Part shown: positions 1 to 5,172 of the stretch, in pieces
Layout of the letters: each line of letters opens with the position of its first letter
Numbering within the stretch: position 1 is the first letter of the stretch
Origin: CAYLXU01 sp964388055
Lineage (GTDB): Bacteria > Patescibacteriota > Minisyncoccia > UBA6257 > JACRHW01
DNA length: 9,125 bases
Direction of reading: 5' to 3'
Assembly (NCBI GenBank): GCA_964388055.1
Contig: CAYLXU010000035.1
Coordinates: forward strand, 1-9,125
Notes under the pieces: model-generated
Told to the model about the DNA's origin: nothing
The model's database searches: none
What the model saw: the letters and a program-made list of their open reading frames with translations, nothing else
Translations under genes and position numbers: made by a program

Positions 1-395
1 GAGAAAATTTTAGACCAGACTCGCCCGATATAAAGTTGAATTTTTACATTAAGGGCCTTGTTGTCTGGGTTGTAGAATGCCTCATCAATAGAAACCTTTG
101 TTTCCGGATCAAGGCGAGCCACAGAACCATCAGGGAAATAAATATTTGCAAATCCACCTTTCTTAACTTCAATTATTATCCCAGGTCCCAACTCGTCTCC
201 TGTCTTTAATTCGCGTGCAAAGCTTCCATCCATATGGGAGGCAAAAACAGGCGGGGAAACAACCTCAACCCAAGGCTTGTGTTCGGGTTGTGCAGGGGGA
301 GTAACCACGTTACGAAAAAATATATAATACACTGCCCCGCTTGCGACAAGAAGAGCAAGAAAAAGAGTGCTGAGAATTACTTTTGGGTTGGACAT
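1..395 (-). CDS. FecR-domain membrane-anchored protein (partial, C-terminus outside window)
   Basis: Reading leftwards from an ATG at 395-393, 131 codons stay open to the window edge, so the N-terminus is complete and the C-terminus is missing. Residues about 5-27 form one hydrophobic segment (signal anchor), followed by a Pro-rich linker (VTPPAQPEHKP). Residues about 45-125 look like a FecR domain: a 'G..F.REL..GD.L..G' segment, then GGFANIYFPDGSVARLDPET, the pattern typical of the FecR fold, followed by VSID and a repeat-like beta segment. In Proteobacteria FecR proteins signal to sigma factors. In CPR bacteria stand-alone FecR domains sit outside the membrane with unknown roles, so no iron function is inferred. 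The start lies 2 nt after the FKBP stop, so the two genes are almost certainly cotranscribed and probably translationally coupled; no Shine-Dalgarno is seen. The family call is fairly sure, the function is not. Confidence 0.75.
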   Translation of the reverse strand, partial: MSNPKVILSTLFLALLVASGAVYYIFFRNVVTPPAQPEHKPWVEVVSPPVFASHMDGSFARELKTGDELGPGIIIEVKKGGFANIYFPDGSVARLDPETKVSIDEAFYNPDNKALNVKIQLYIGRVWSKIF

Positions 396-397
396 GA

Positions 398-853
398 CTA
401 TTTAATTTCTAAAAGCTCCACTTCAAAAATAAGCGTTGCATCAGGGGGTATAACTCCAGGAATCCCACCTGTGCCATATGCAAGATGTGGGGGAATGGTT
501 AACTTTCTCTTCCCACCAACCTGCATCCCCGGAACTCCCTCATCCCATCCCTGAATTACGCTACCCTTACCAAGAACAAAAACAAACGGTTGGTTTCTTT
601 CATAAGAGCTGTCAAACTGGGTTCCGTCAGTGAGTACGCCACGATATTGGACGGAAACAGTATCACCGGATTTTGCTTCTTGTCCTGACCCCACAACGAG
701 GTCTTCTTTTTTAAGTTCGTTTGTCATTGTTTGAGAGATATTATTTTGATTAGATAGTTGGTTTGCATCAGATTCTTGGTTTGAATTTTTATTAAACATA
801 ATAAAAAGAAAAATAAGTATTACAACAAAAATAAAAAAGAATGTTTTTTTCAT
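398..853 (-). CDS. Membrane-anchored FKBP-type peptidyl-prolyl cis-trans isomerase
   Basis: This 151-aa protein has an N-terminal hydrophobic anchor (residues 4-20) with no lipobox Cys, a Asn/Gln/Ser-rich linker (21-45) and one complete FKBP domain (about 48-151). Expected active-site residues are present: Tyr70 (QYRG), Phe80-Asp81 (FDSS), Val99-Ile100 and Trp103 (VIQGW), Tyr126 (LAYG) and Phe143 (IFEVELL). The GTGGIPGVIPPDATLIFEVE ending is canonical for small FKBPs. It should isomerise Xaa-Pro bonds in exported or envelope proteins on the outer face of the membrane. The start is supported by an AGGAT Shine-Dalgarno-like sequence (minus strand, complement of 862-866) 8 nt before the ATG. It is followed after 2 nt by the FecR-domain gene, suggesting a two-gene envelope operon. 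The family is certain; the substrates are unknown. Confidence 0.93.
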   Translation of the reverse strand: MKKTFFFIFVVILIFLFIMFNKNSNQESDANQLSNQNNISQTMTNELKKEDLVVGSGQEAKSGDTVSVQYRGVLTDGTQFDSSYERNQPFVFVLGKGSVIQGWDEGVPGMQVGGKRKLTIPPHLAYGTGGIPGVIPPDATLIFEVELLEIK

Positions 854-877
854 ATGTGTGCATCCTATAATACATTT

Positions 878-907
878 ATTCTACTACACGAATTACCGCC
901 ACGCCAA
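878..907 (-). promoter_or_regulatory. Candidate sigma70-type promoter for FKBP-FecR operon
   Basis: Read on the minus strand: -35 TTGGCG (complement of 902-907, 4/6 matches), an 18-nt spacer, and -10 TAGAAT (complement of 878-883, 5/6). Transcription would start near 871, giving an 18-nt leader that carries AGGAT 8 nt before the FKBP ATG. A second -10-like TATTAT (complement of 867-872) lacks a matching -35. The call comes from consensus matching by eye in an AT-rich gap. Confidence 0.4.
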
Positions 908-919
908 ATGTGGTTGCTA

Positions 920-1645
920 TCAAAGAAACACAAAATGTATTCCCGCAATAAAAAGAAGGGTGAAAACAATATAGGAAAATGCCTTCGAGGGAATAGTGTG
1001 TGCAATTTTACTCCCGATATAGGCAGCACACATAGATACAATAATAAGAATACTCAAAGATGACATTTCATGAATTACAAAACCCGCAATACCCAAACTG
1101 ATGTATACGGTGATACGGACAATATCCGTAATAACGGCTAACAAAGCGCTTGTCCCAAGATATGCCTCTTTAGAAAGTCCCGCCATTTGCAACACTACCG
1201 TACGAGCCGCGCCTCCGGTACCCAACAGGCCCGCTAAAAAACCTGACAACATGCCGCCCCCGGCGAGAAATAGGGGACGCTTTTCTTGTGACACTAAAAA
1301 AGTTAGTCCGAATAATCCCATAAAACTATAGAGCAAAAGAAAAATCCCAAACAATAAGCGAACAGAACTTTCGGAAATATAAGAGATCGCAAAAGATCCT
1401 AAAATAACAAATACAATATCGGGAAAAAGGAAAAGTAAAAAGGTGCTCCAGTTCACACTCTTCCGGAACGAAAAAAAGCGCACCAGGGCGCCCGCACCAT
1501 GAAAAAAAGCAACTACAACAAGAGTAGTCTTAAAAGGAAAAAAGAATATTCCAAATAAGGTAAGCAGGGTTGCAGAACCAAATCCCCCTATTGTGCCCAA
1601 TATTTCTGAGAAAAAAGCCGCAAATAAAAATACTGGGTTTAGCAT
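920..1645 (-). CDS. TauE/SafE-family membrane permease (putative anion/sulfite exporter)
   Basis: This 241-aa polytopic protein has about eight hydrophobic segments. It shows the two internally related TauE/SafE halves: the N-half has ILGTIGGFGSATLLTL (residues 15-30) and FHGAGALVRF, the C-half has GFLAGLLGTGGAARTVVLQM (135-154) and LGTSALLAVITD. The family moves small anions such as sulfite, sulfoacetate or other organosulfur compounds across the inner membrane; the substrate cannot be read here. The frame stays open upstream to 1729, but I chose the ATG at 1645. The 28 extra residues are polar and unlike the family, and a good promoter (1664-1691) lies inside that extension. The stop is TGA immediately followed by TAG. 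It ends 66 nt before the FKBP gene on the same strand, and FKBP appears to have its own promoter, so shared transcription is possible but not required. Confidence 0.85.
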   Translation of the reverse strand: MLNPVFLFAAFFSEILGTIGGFGSATLLTLFGIFFFPFKTTLVVVAFFHGAGALVRFFSFRKSVNWSTFLLFLFPDIVFVILGSFAISYISESSVRLLFGIFLLLYSFMGLFGLTFLVSQEKRPLFLAGGGMLSGFLAGLLGTGGAARTVVLQMAGLSKEAYLGTSALLAVITDIVRITVYISLGIAGFVIHEMSSLSILIIVSMCAAYIGSKIAHTIPSKAFSYIVFTLLFIAGIHFVFL

Positions 1646-1663
1646 CCTGATATATTCTTTTCC

Positions 1664-1691
1664 ATTATGAGAGTACAGTCGGAAATCGCAA
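1664..1691 (-). promoter_or_regulatory. Candidate promoter for the TauE-family gene
   Basis: On the minus strand: -35 TTGCGA (complement of 1686-1691, 4/6), a 16-nt spacer, and -10 CATAAT (complement of 1664-1669, 5/6). The predicted start near 1657 leaves about 12 nt before the ATG at 1645. This is the main reason for preferring that ATG over the longer open frame. It is one half of a divergent promoter region. Confidence 0.42.
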
Positions 1692-1694
1692 GGC

Positions 1695-1703
1695 TGTGGA
1701 TAA
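1695..1703 (-). promoter_or_regulatory. Perfect DnaA-box 9-mer
   Basis: The minus strand reads TTATCCACA, an exact match to the DnaA-box consensus TTATNCACA. It lies between the divergent promoters, just upstream of the TauE-gene -35. A degenerate copy (TGTGAATTG on the plus strand) starts at 1708. One box does not make an origin; it may be a DnaA regulatory site or chance. Confidence 0.35.
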
Positions 1704-1713
1704 AATATGTGAA

Positions 1714-1743
1714 TTGTGCAATACAACATATTTTTGGTAAAAT
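1714..1743 (+). promoter_or_regulatory. Extended -10 promoter giving a leaderless mRNA
   Basis: The -10 is TAAAAT (1738-1743, 5/6), preceded by TGG (1735-1737), which forms an extended -10. A weak -35 TTGTGC (1714-1719) lies 18 nt upstream. A start 7 nt past the last -10 base falls on A1750, the first base of the ATG of the next gene, so the transcript would have no 5' leader and no room for a Shine-Dalgarno. Confidence 0.5.
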
Positions 1744-1749
1744 AAAGAC

Positions 1750-3096
1750 ATGGAAGACAAAGAACACCTAATTTTTGACATCAAACCAAAACGTGGACAG
1801 GAAACGCCTGAAGAGGTAGGGATAAAAAGATTGTATGAGGAGGAATTAGAAGAGGAGAGAGAAGAAACAAAACCAGGAAAAAAGTGGGGTCTTTTTGGGA
1901 AGGCATTAAAGAAAGAGGAGTATGTCCCGGAAGAACCAGAAGGAGAATTGATTCCCAAAAGAAAAGGAGGCGCAAAACGTTTTCTGGTTTTCGTTTCTTG
2001 CGTTGTTGTGTTGCTGCTTGTCTTATATGTTGGGACAAGCGTACTTCCTAAAGCTAACGTAACTATTCATCCAAAACGCACAGAGAAAACCATCAAGGCA
2101 GCCACAACGGCCTCTGTTGATAGCGCTTCTATTGATGTGGAAAACCAAAAGATTCCCGCAAAAACGTTTGTATTTAAACGATCTTTATCCAAAGAATATC
2201 CCACAAGTAAACAAACCGTGACCCAAAAGGCCAGGGGTGTTATTACTATTTATAACGCCTATTCAAGCGCCTCACAGAGATTGATTGCCACAACGCGCTT
2301 TGAATCTCCAGACGGGAAAATATACCGTATAGAAAACAGCGTAACCGTTCCAGGGGCCAAGATAGTTAATGGATCTATTGTGCCTTCATCGGTAGATGTA
2401 TCCGTTGTGGCAGACCAGCCCGGTGTGGGATACAACATAGACCCAACAACCTTTACGATTCCCGGGTTTAAAGGAACTCCAAAATTTGCTGGATTTTATG
2501 GAAAATCAAGCAAACCAATGGCGGGCGGTTCTCAAGGGGACTTGAGGGCAGTAAGTGATACAGATATTCAGAAGGCAAAAGAAGATCTTATTGTAAGTGT
2601 AAAAGAACTGCTTAAAACAGAGCTAGATGAAAAATCAAAAGGATTCGTAGTATTAGATGAAGCAATATCTTATAAGATTTCGGATGCGCAATCTAATCGT
2701 AAACTTGGCGATATTGCAGACAATTTTCAACTTACGGGCACAGTTGAACTCCGTGCTATAGGGTTTGCGGAAAATGACATTAAAGCACTCGCTGAAGCTC
2801 TCGTCTCAAAAGAGGGGGTTGAGCAGGATCTTATAGATTTCTCTATAGAATATGGGACGCTCCGCATTAATGACGGGTTTTCTCTTGCGGCATTCTCATA
2901 TGAGATCAAGGGGGTGTTGAGAGACCGCATAAATGAGGACGAACTGAAGGAAAAAATCCTTGGAAAAAAAGTGGGCGAAATACGTAGCATACTGGCTAAA
3001 TATGACACCATTTCGAGTGCAAAAGTCTCCCTGTGGCCGTTCTGGGTGTCTACAGTTCCCCAAAACAAAGCAAAGATTCACCTCACTATTGACTAA
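1750..3096 (+). CDS. Baseplate J-like domain membrane protein of CPR type
   Basis: This 448-aa protein has three parts. The first is a strongly charged cytoplasmic N-terminus (residues 1-76, Glu/Lys-rich). The second is a single membrane segment (about 78-97, KRFLVFVSCVVVLLLVLYVG). The third is a large external region of beta-rich and helical segments. Residues about 161-260 resemble the Baseplate_J fold: ARGVITIYNAYSSASQRLIA, then TTRFESPDGKIYR, a short 'SVTVPGAKIVNGSIVPSSVDV' segment and ADQPGVGYNID, i.e. the pattern of an entry strand, threshold value, default and 'PG.GYN' turn. It ends with a WPFWVSTVP-type motif. Related proteins are common in CPR genomes and often carry a baseplate label, but no phage or contractile-system genes are nearby, so a structural envelope role is more likely. 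It is transcribed divergently from the TauE-type gene and upstream of infA. Family resemblance is moderately sure; function is unknown. Confidence 0.72.
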   Translation: MEDKEHLIFDIKPKRGQETPEEVGIKRLYEEELEEEREETKPGKKWGLFGKALKKEEYVPEEPEGELIPKRKGGAKRFLVFVSCVVVLLLVLYVGTSVLPKANVTIHPKRTEKTIKAATTASVDSASIDVENQKIPAKTFVFKRSLSKEYPTSKQTVTQKARGVITIYNAYSSASQRLIATTRFESPDGKIYRIENSVTVPGAKIVNGSIVPSSVDVSVVADQPGVGYNIDPTTFTIPGFKGTPKFAGFYGKSSKPMAGGSQGDLRAVSDTDIQKAKEDLIVSVKELLKTELDEKSKGFVVLDEAISYKISDAQSNRKLGDIADNFQLTGTVELRAIGFAENDIKALAEALVSKEGVEQDLIDFSIEYGTLRINDGFSLAAFSYEIKGVLRDRINEDELKEKILGKKVGEIRSILAKYDTISSAKVSLWPFWVSTVPQNKAKIHLTID

Positions 3097-3117
3097 TTTC
3101 TAGTATTTGATTACTAT
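3089..3117 (+). promoter_or_regulatory. Candidate promoter for infA
   Basis: The -35 is TTGACT (3089-3094, 5/6, overlapping the preceding stop codon), with a 17-nt spacer and -10 TACTAT (3112-3117, 4/6). The transcript would begin near 3124, about 68 nt before infA. A competing pair is TTGTTA (3139-3144) with TATTAG (3161-3166). I cannot choose between them from sequence alone. Confidence 0.33.
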
Positions 3118-3156
3118 ATCTAGGTGGTACAGAGAAGCTTGTTAGGCTTTTTCTTT

Positions 3157-3175
3157 TTGATATTAGCCCTATCAA
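3157..3175 (+). promoter_or_regulatory. Small hairpin with T-run in the infA leader
   Basis: TTGATA (3157-3162) pairs with TATCAA (3170-3175) across a 7-nt loop and is followed by GTTTTTC. The six mostly A-T pairs make a poor terminator. It may be a weak terminator of the upstream gene, a leader structure or chance; it sits 16 nt before the infA ATG, where a Shine-Dalgarno would be expected but is absent. Confidence 0.25.
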
Positions 3176-3191
3176 GTTTTTCTCCATTGTT

Positions 3192-3398
3192 ATGCAAAAG
3201 AAAATAATCGAAGGTGTCGTTGAAGAAGCTTTACCTGGTGGCACGTTTCGGGTACGGTTAGCAGACGAATCCCTCATTTTGGCCCATCTTTCAGGTAAAA
3301 TGAGGATTTATTATATAAAGGTAATTCCCGGAGATCGTGTATCAGTTGAATTAAGCCCCTACGACGAAACTAAAGGAAGAATCATTCAAAGGAGATAA
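3192..3398 (+). CDS. infA: Translation initiation factor IF-1
   Basis: This 68-aa protein is a single OB fold (S1-like) over its whole length. IF-1 binds the 30S A site and works with IF-2 and IF-3 in initiation. Family hallmarks are IEGVVEEALPGGTFRVRL at the N-terminus, AHLSGKMRIYYIKVIPGDRV in the centre and a basic GRIIQRR end. Usual bacterial IF-1 is about 72 aa, so this one is slightly trimmed at the N-terminus. The ATG at 3192 gives the expected family start; no Shine-Dalgarno precedes it (CTCCATTGTT). It heads the ribosomal block and lies 86 nt before rpmJ. In many bacteria infA follows secY-adk-map; here the gene upstream is the baseplate-J-like membrane protein, so that linkage is broken. 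Confidence 0.96.
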   Translation: MQKKIIEGVVEEALPGGTFRVRLADESLILAHLSGKMRIYYIKVIPGDRVSVELSPYDETKGRIIQRR

Positions 3399-3400
3399 AA

Positions 3401-3455
3401 TTTCAAAATTAAGGTGTAAAATTTTGAAAAAGAATTTTACATTTCCATAATTTTG
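3401..3455 (+). promoter_or_regulatory. Mutually exclusive hairpins between infA and rpmJ (candidate attenuator/switch)
   Basis: Two alternative structures share bases. Short form: 3401-3410 pairs perfectly with 3420-3429 (10 bp, 9-nt loop). Long form: 3404-3414 pairs with 3445-3455 (10 of 11), enclosing 3415-3423 paired with 3433-3441 (9 bp). The long form is followed by a T-rich stretch (3458-3480), as in a leaky terminator or attenuator. Most pairs are A-T and the gap is AT-rich, so this could be compositional. rpmJ follows 29 nt later. Confidence 0.4.
3424..3451 (+). promoter_or_regulatory. Candidate promoter for the rpmJ-rpsI block
   Basis: The -35 is TTGAAA (3424-3429, 5/6), with a 16-nt spacer and -10 CATAAT (3446-3451, 5/6). 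The predicted start near 3458 leaves a leader of about 27 nt before rpmJ. The match is good, but the gap is AT-rich and the site overlaps the inverted repeats, so the two readings compete. Confidence 0.4.
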
Positions 3456-3484
3456 CATTTTAATTTTTGCTTTTTGAATTTATT

Positions 3485-3598
3485 ATGCACGTACGCGCGT
3501 CAGTCAAAAAGGTATGCCAAAAATGTAAACTCATAAGAAGGAAGGGGCGCCTTCGTATTACATGTGTTATTCCAAAACACAAGCAAAGACAAGGATAA
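3485..3598 (+). CDS. rpmJ: 50S ribosomal protein L36
   Basis: This is a 37-aa protein from the ATG at 3485 to the TAA at 3596-3598. It matches L36 almost end to end: it begins MHVRASVKKVCQKCKLIRRK and ends CVIPKHKQRQG. The zinc-ribbon ligands are all present (Cys11, Cys14, Cys27, His32; C-x2-C-x12-C-x4-H), so it is the zinc-binding form. L36 sits at the base of the 50S subunit and helps assemble 23S rRNA. Order infA-rpmJ-rpsM is the classical arrangement. No Shine-Dalgarno precedes the start (TTTTGAATTTATT). Confidence 0.97.
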   Translation: MHVRASVKKVCQKCKLIRRKGRLRITCVIPKHKQRQG

Positions 3599-3634
3599 TT
3601 TTAAGAAAACCTAAGAACTTATTATTCAATCACC

Positions 3635-4021
3635 ATGGCACGTATTAGCGGCATAAACATTCCGGAACAAAAAAACATTGAAATCGCATTAACGTATGTG
3701 TATGGTATTGGCTTGGCACGCTCAAAAGATATATTAAAACGTACAAAAATCGATCCTACACGCAAAGTAAAAGATCTTGAGGCAAAAGAAGTTAAGCTCC
3801 TTCAGGACACTATAGAAAATACGTATAAAACAGAAAACGATCTTAGGAGAGAAATTAGAGGAAATATTAAAAGGCTTAGGGACATCGCCTCCTACAGAGG
3901 TTCGCGTCATGCAAAACACCTTCCTGTTCGCGGGCAGAGAACAAAAACAAATTCAAGAACAGTACGAGGTAACGTGAGAAAGACGGTCGGAAGCGGAAGG
4001 AGGAAAGTGGAATTGAAGTAA
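3635..4021 (+). CDS. rpsM: 30S ribosomal protein S13
   Basis: This 128-aa protein matches S13 throughout. It has the N-terminal MARISGINIPEQKNIEIALT, the helix-two-turn-helix YVYGIGLARSKDIL, the signature SYRGSRHAKHLPVRGQRTKT and the very basic C-terminal tail that reaches the P-site tRNA. S13 lies at the head of the 30S subunit and contacts L5 in bridges to the 50S. Length is near the usual 115-125. It starts 36 nt after rpmJ without a Shine-Dalgarno and ends 12 nt before rpsK, as expected inside the alpha operon. Confidence 0.97.
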   Translation: MARISGINIPEQKNIEIALTYVYGIGLARSKDILKRTKIDPTRKVKDLEAKEVKLLQDTIENTYKTENDLRREIRGNIKRLRDIASYRGSRHAKHLPVRGQRTKTNSRTVRGNVRKTVGSGRRKVELK

Positions 4022-4033
4022 TTTAGACTATCT

Positions 4034-4486
4034 ATGGGTAAGAAACGAGTAATAAAACAAACTCAGGATCAAGTACTTCAAGAAAGCAAAATGCTTGAAG
4101 GAAAGGTCAAAGAGGGGGCAGGAAAGACCTCCGGAAAGCTCCTTGAACGAGGAAAAGCTTATATCACCGCAAGTTATAACAACACCGTTATTGCAGTTAC
4201 GGATACACAAGGAAACGTGCTTGCGTGGAACTCTGCCGGCGCTTTAGGCTTTAAGGGTCCCAAGAAAGCAACTCCTTTTGCTGCCGCAAAAGTGGTAGAA
4301 TCTATTTCTGAAAAGATTGCCAAATCAGGCCCCACAAAGATTGATATTGTAGTAAAGGGAGTTGGTGGTGGACGAGATTCCGCTATCAGAGCCTTTGCTG
4401 GAAGGGGATTTGAGATAGACTCTATAATAGACAAAACCCCTATTCCTCATAACGGTCCTCGTCCTCCAAAAGTGAGACGCGTATAG
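4034..4486 (+). CDS. rpsK: 30S ribosomal protein S11
   Basis: This 150-aa protein has an S11 core from about residue 41 (KAYITASYNNTVIAVTDTQG) through WNSAGALGFKGPKKATPFAA and the C-terminal signature, ending HNGPRPPKVRRV. S11 forms part of the 30S platform near the E site and the mRNA exit. The core is preceded by about 40 extra polar, Lys/Gln-rich residues; typical S11 is about 128 aa with a shorter N-terminus. The C-terminal signature usually reads HNGCRPPKRRRV, so Cys is replaced by Pro. The ATG at 4034 follows the rpsM stop by 12 nt; a later Met20 would also fit, so the extension may be partly an annotation choice. No Shine-Dalgarno. Confidence 0.96.
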   Translation: MGKKRVIKQTQDQVLQESKMLEGKVKEGAGKTSGKLLERGKAYITASYNNTVIAVTDTQGNVLAWNSAGALGFKGPKKATPFAAAKVVESISEKIAKSGPTKIDIVVKGVGGGRDSAIRAFAGRGFEIDSIIDKTPIPHNGPRPPKVRRV

Positions 4487-4526
4487 TTAATGAAACGTAA
4501 TAAGGTAACTACCTAAAATCTAAAAC

Positions 4527-5150
4527 ATGATTGGTCCAAAATGTAAAAAGTGTCGCGCGGTGGGAGAAAAACTTTTCTTGAAAGGGGAGCGTTGTCTTTC
4601 TCCAAAATGTGGTGCGGTCCGCCGTCCCTATCGGCCAGGAATGCACGGCCCCAGCAAAAAGCGCAGAATGGTAACAGAATATGGAAAACAGTTGCTAGAA
4701 AAACAGAAGCTCAAATGGAGCTACGGCTTACGTGAAGCTCAGTTTCGAAGATATTTTGAAGAGGCGTTTGCTAAACGGGGTGTGACTATTAATCACCTTA
4801 TGCAAACACTTGAGAGAAGGCTCGACAATACGATTTTTCGTCTTGGTTTTGCACCCTCAAGAAGCGTTGCGCGAGCACTCGTACGACATGGACATTTTAC
4901 GGTAAATGGAAGAAAGGTTACAATCCCTTCTTTCTCTCTTAGGAAGGGAGACATGGTCTCAATTCGAGAGGCGTCTAAAAATAAAGGGGATCTGAAAGAT
5001 GTGGTGAATCGAATTAAAAATTATGATGCACCAGCATGGCTTTCTTTAGATAAAGAAAAAATAGAAGCAAAGGTAACTGCACTTCCCTCATTAGAGGATT
5101 TGCAAATTCCTTTTAATATTAATTTAATTGTCGAGTTTTATTCTCGCTAA
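4527..5150 (+). CDS. rpsD: 30S ribosomal protein S4 (zinc-binding form)
   Basis: This 207-aa protein is full length for S4. Residues 1-28 hold the four-Cys zinc site (Cys6, Cys9, Cys23, Cys28: CKKC...RCLSPKC) that marks the C+ form. The middle has the family RPGMHGP and YGKQLLEKQKLKWSYGLRE segments. The S4 RNA-binding domain is at about 97-160 (LERRLDNTIFRLGFAPSRSV, then RHGHFTVNGRKV). S4 starts 30S assembly by binding the 5' domain of 16S rRNA and, in Escherichia coli, represses its own alpha operon; whether that holds here cannot be seen. The start is the family start (MIGPKCKKCR). It is preceded by a 40-nt gap with no Shine-Dalgarno. Confidence 0.97.
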   Translation: MIGPKCKKCRAVGEKLFLKGERCLSPKCGAVRRPYRPGMHGPSKKRRMVTEYGKQLLEKQKLKWSYGLREAQFRRYFEEAFAKRGVTINHLMQTLERRLDNTIFRLGFAPSRSVARALVRHGHFTVNGRKVTIPSFSLRKGDMVSIREASKNKGDLKDVVNRIKNYDAPAWLSLDKEKIEAKVTALPSLEDLQIPFNINLIVEFYSR

Positions 5151-5154
5151 TTTC

Positions 5155-5172
5155 TATACAAATTTTTGTATA
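5155..5172 (+). promoter_or_regulatory. Perfect inverted repeat abutting the rpoA start codon
   Basis: TATACAA (5155-5161) pairs with TTGTATA (5166-5172) across the 4-nt loop ATTT. The last paired base is the A of the rpoA ATG. It fills nearly the whole gap between rpsD and rpoA where a ribosome-binding site would be. It may tune rpoA translation, or it may be chance in AT-rich DNA. Confidence 0.35.

Noticed and set aside
888..919. Terminator between the TauE-type gene and the FKBP gene
   Set aside because: The only inverted repeat (CCAC/GTGG) has four pairs and no T-run on the minus strand.
920..922. UGA recoded as glycine (as in Gracilibacteria or Absconditabacteria)
   Set aside because: TGA is used as the stop of the TauE-type gene (backed by an adjacent TAG), and no in-frame TGA occurs inside any conserved gene here, so the standard bacterial code is adequate, although only one of the complete genes uses TGA.
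1646..1729. Longer start for the TauE-type gene
   Set aside because: The extra 28 residues are unlike the family, and a good promoter for the gene lies inside them.
4076..4100. CTTCAAG/CTTGAAG inverted repeat inside the start of rpsK
   Set aside because: It is a 7-bp stem with an 11-nt loop within coding sequence; likely incidental, with no sign of regulation.
5166..5171. TTG start for rpoA
   Set aside because: An ATG follows two codons later, and family alignments begin at about that point; there is no ribosome-binding site to favour the TTG.
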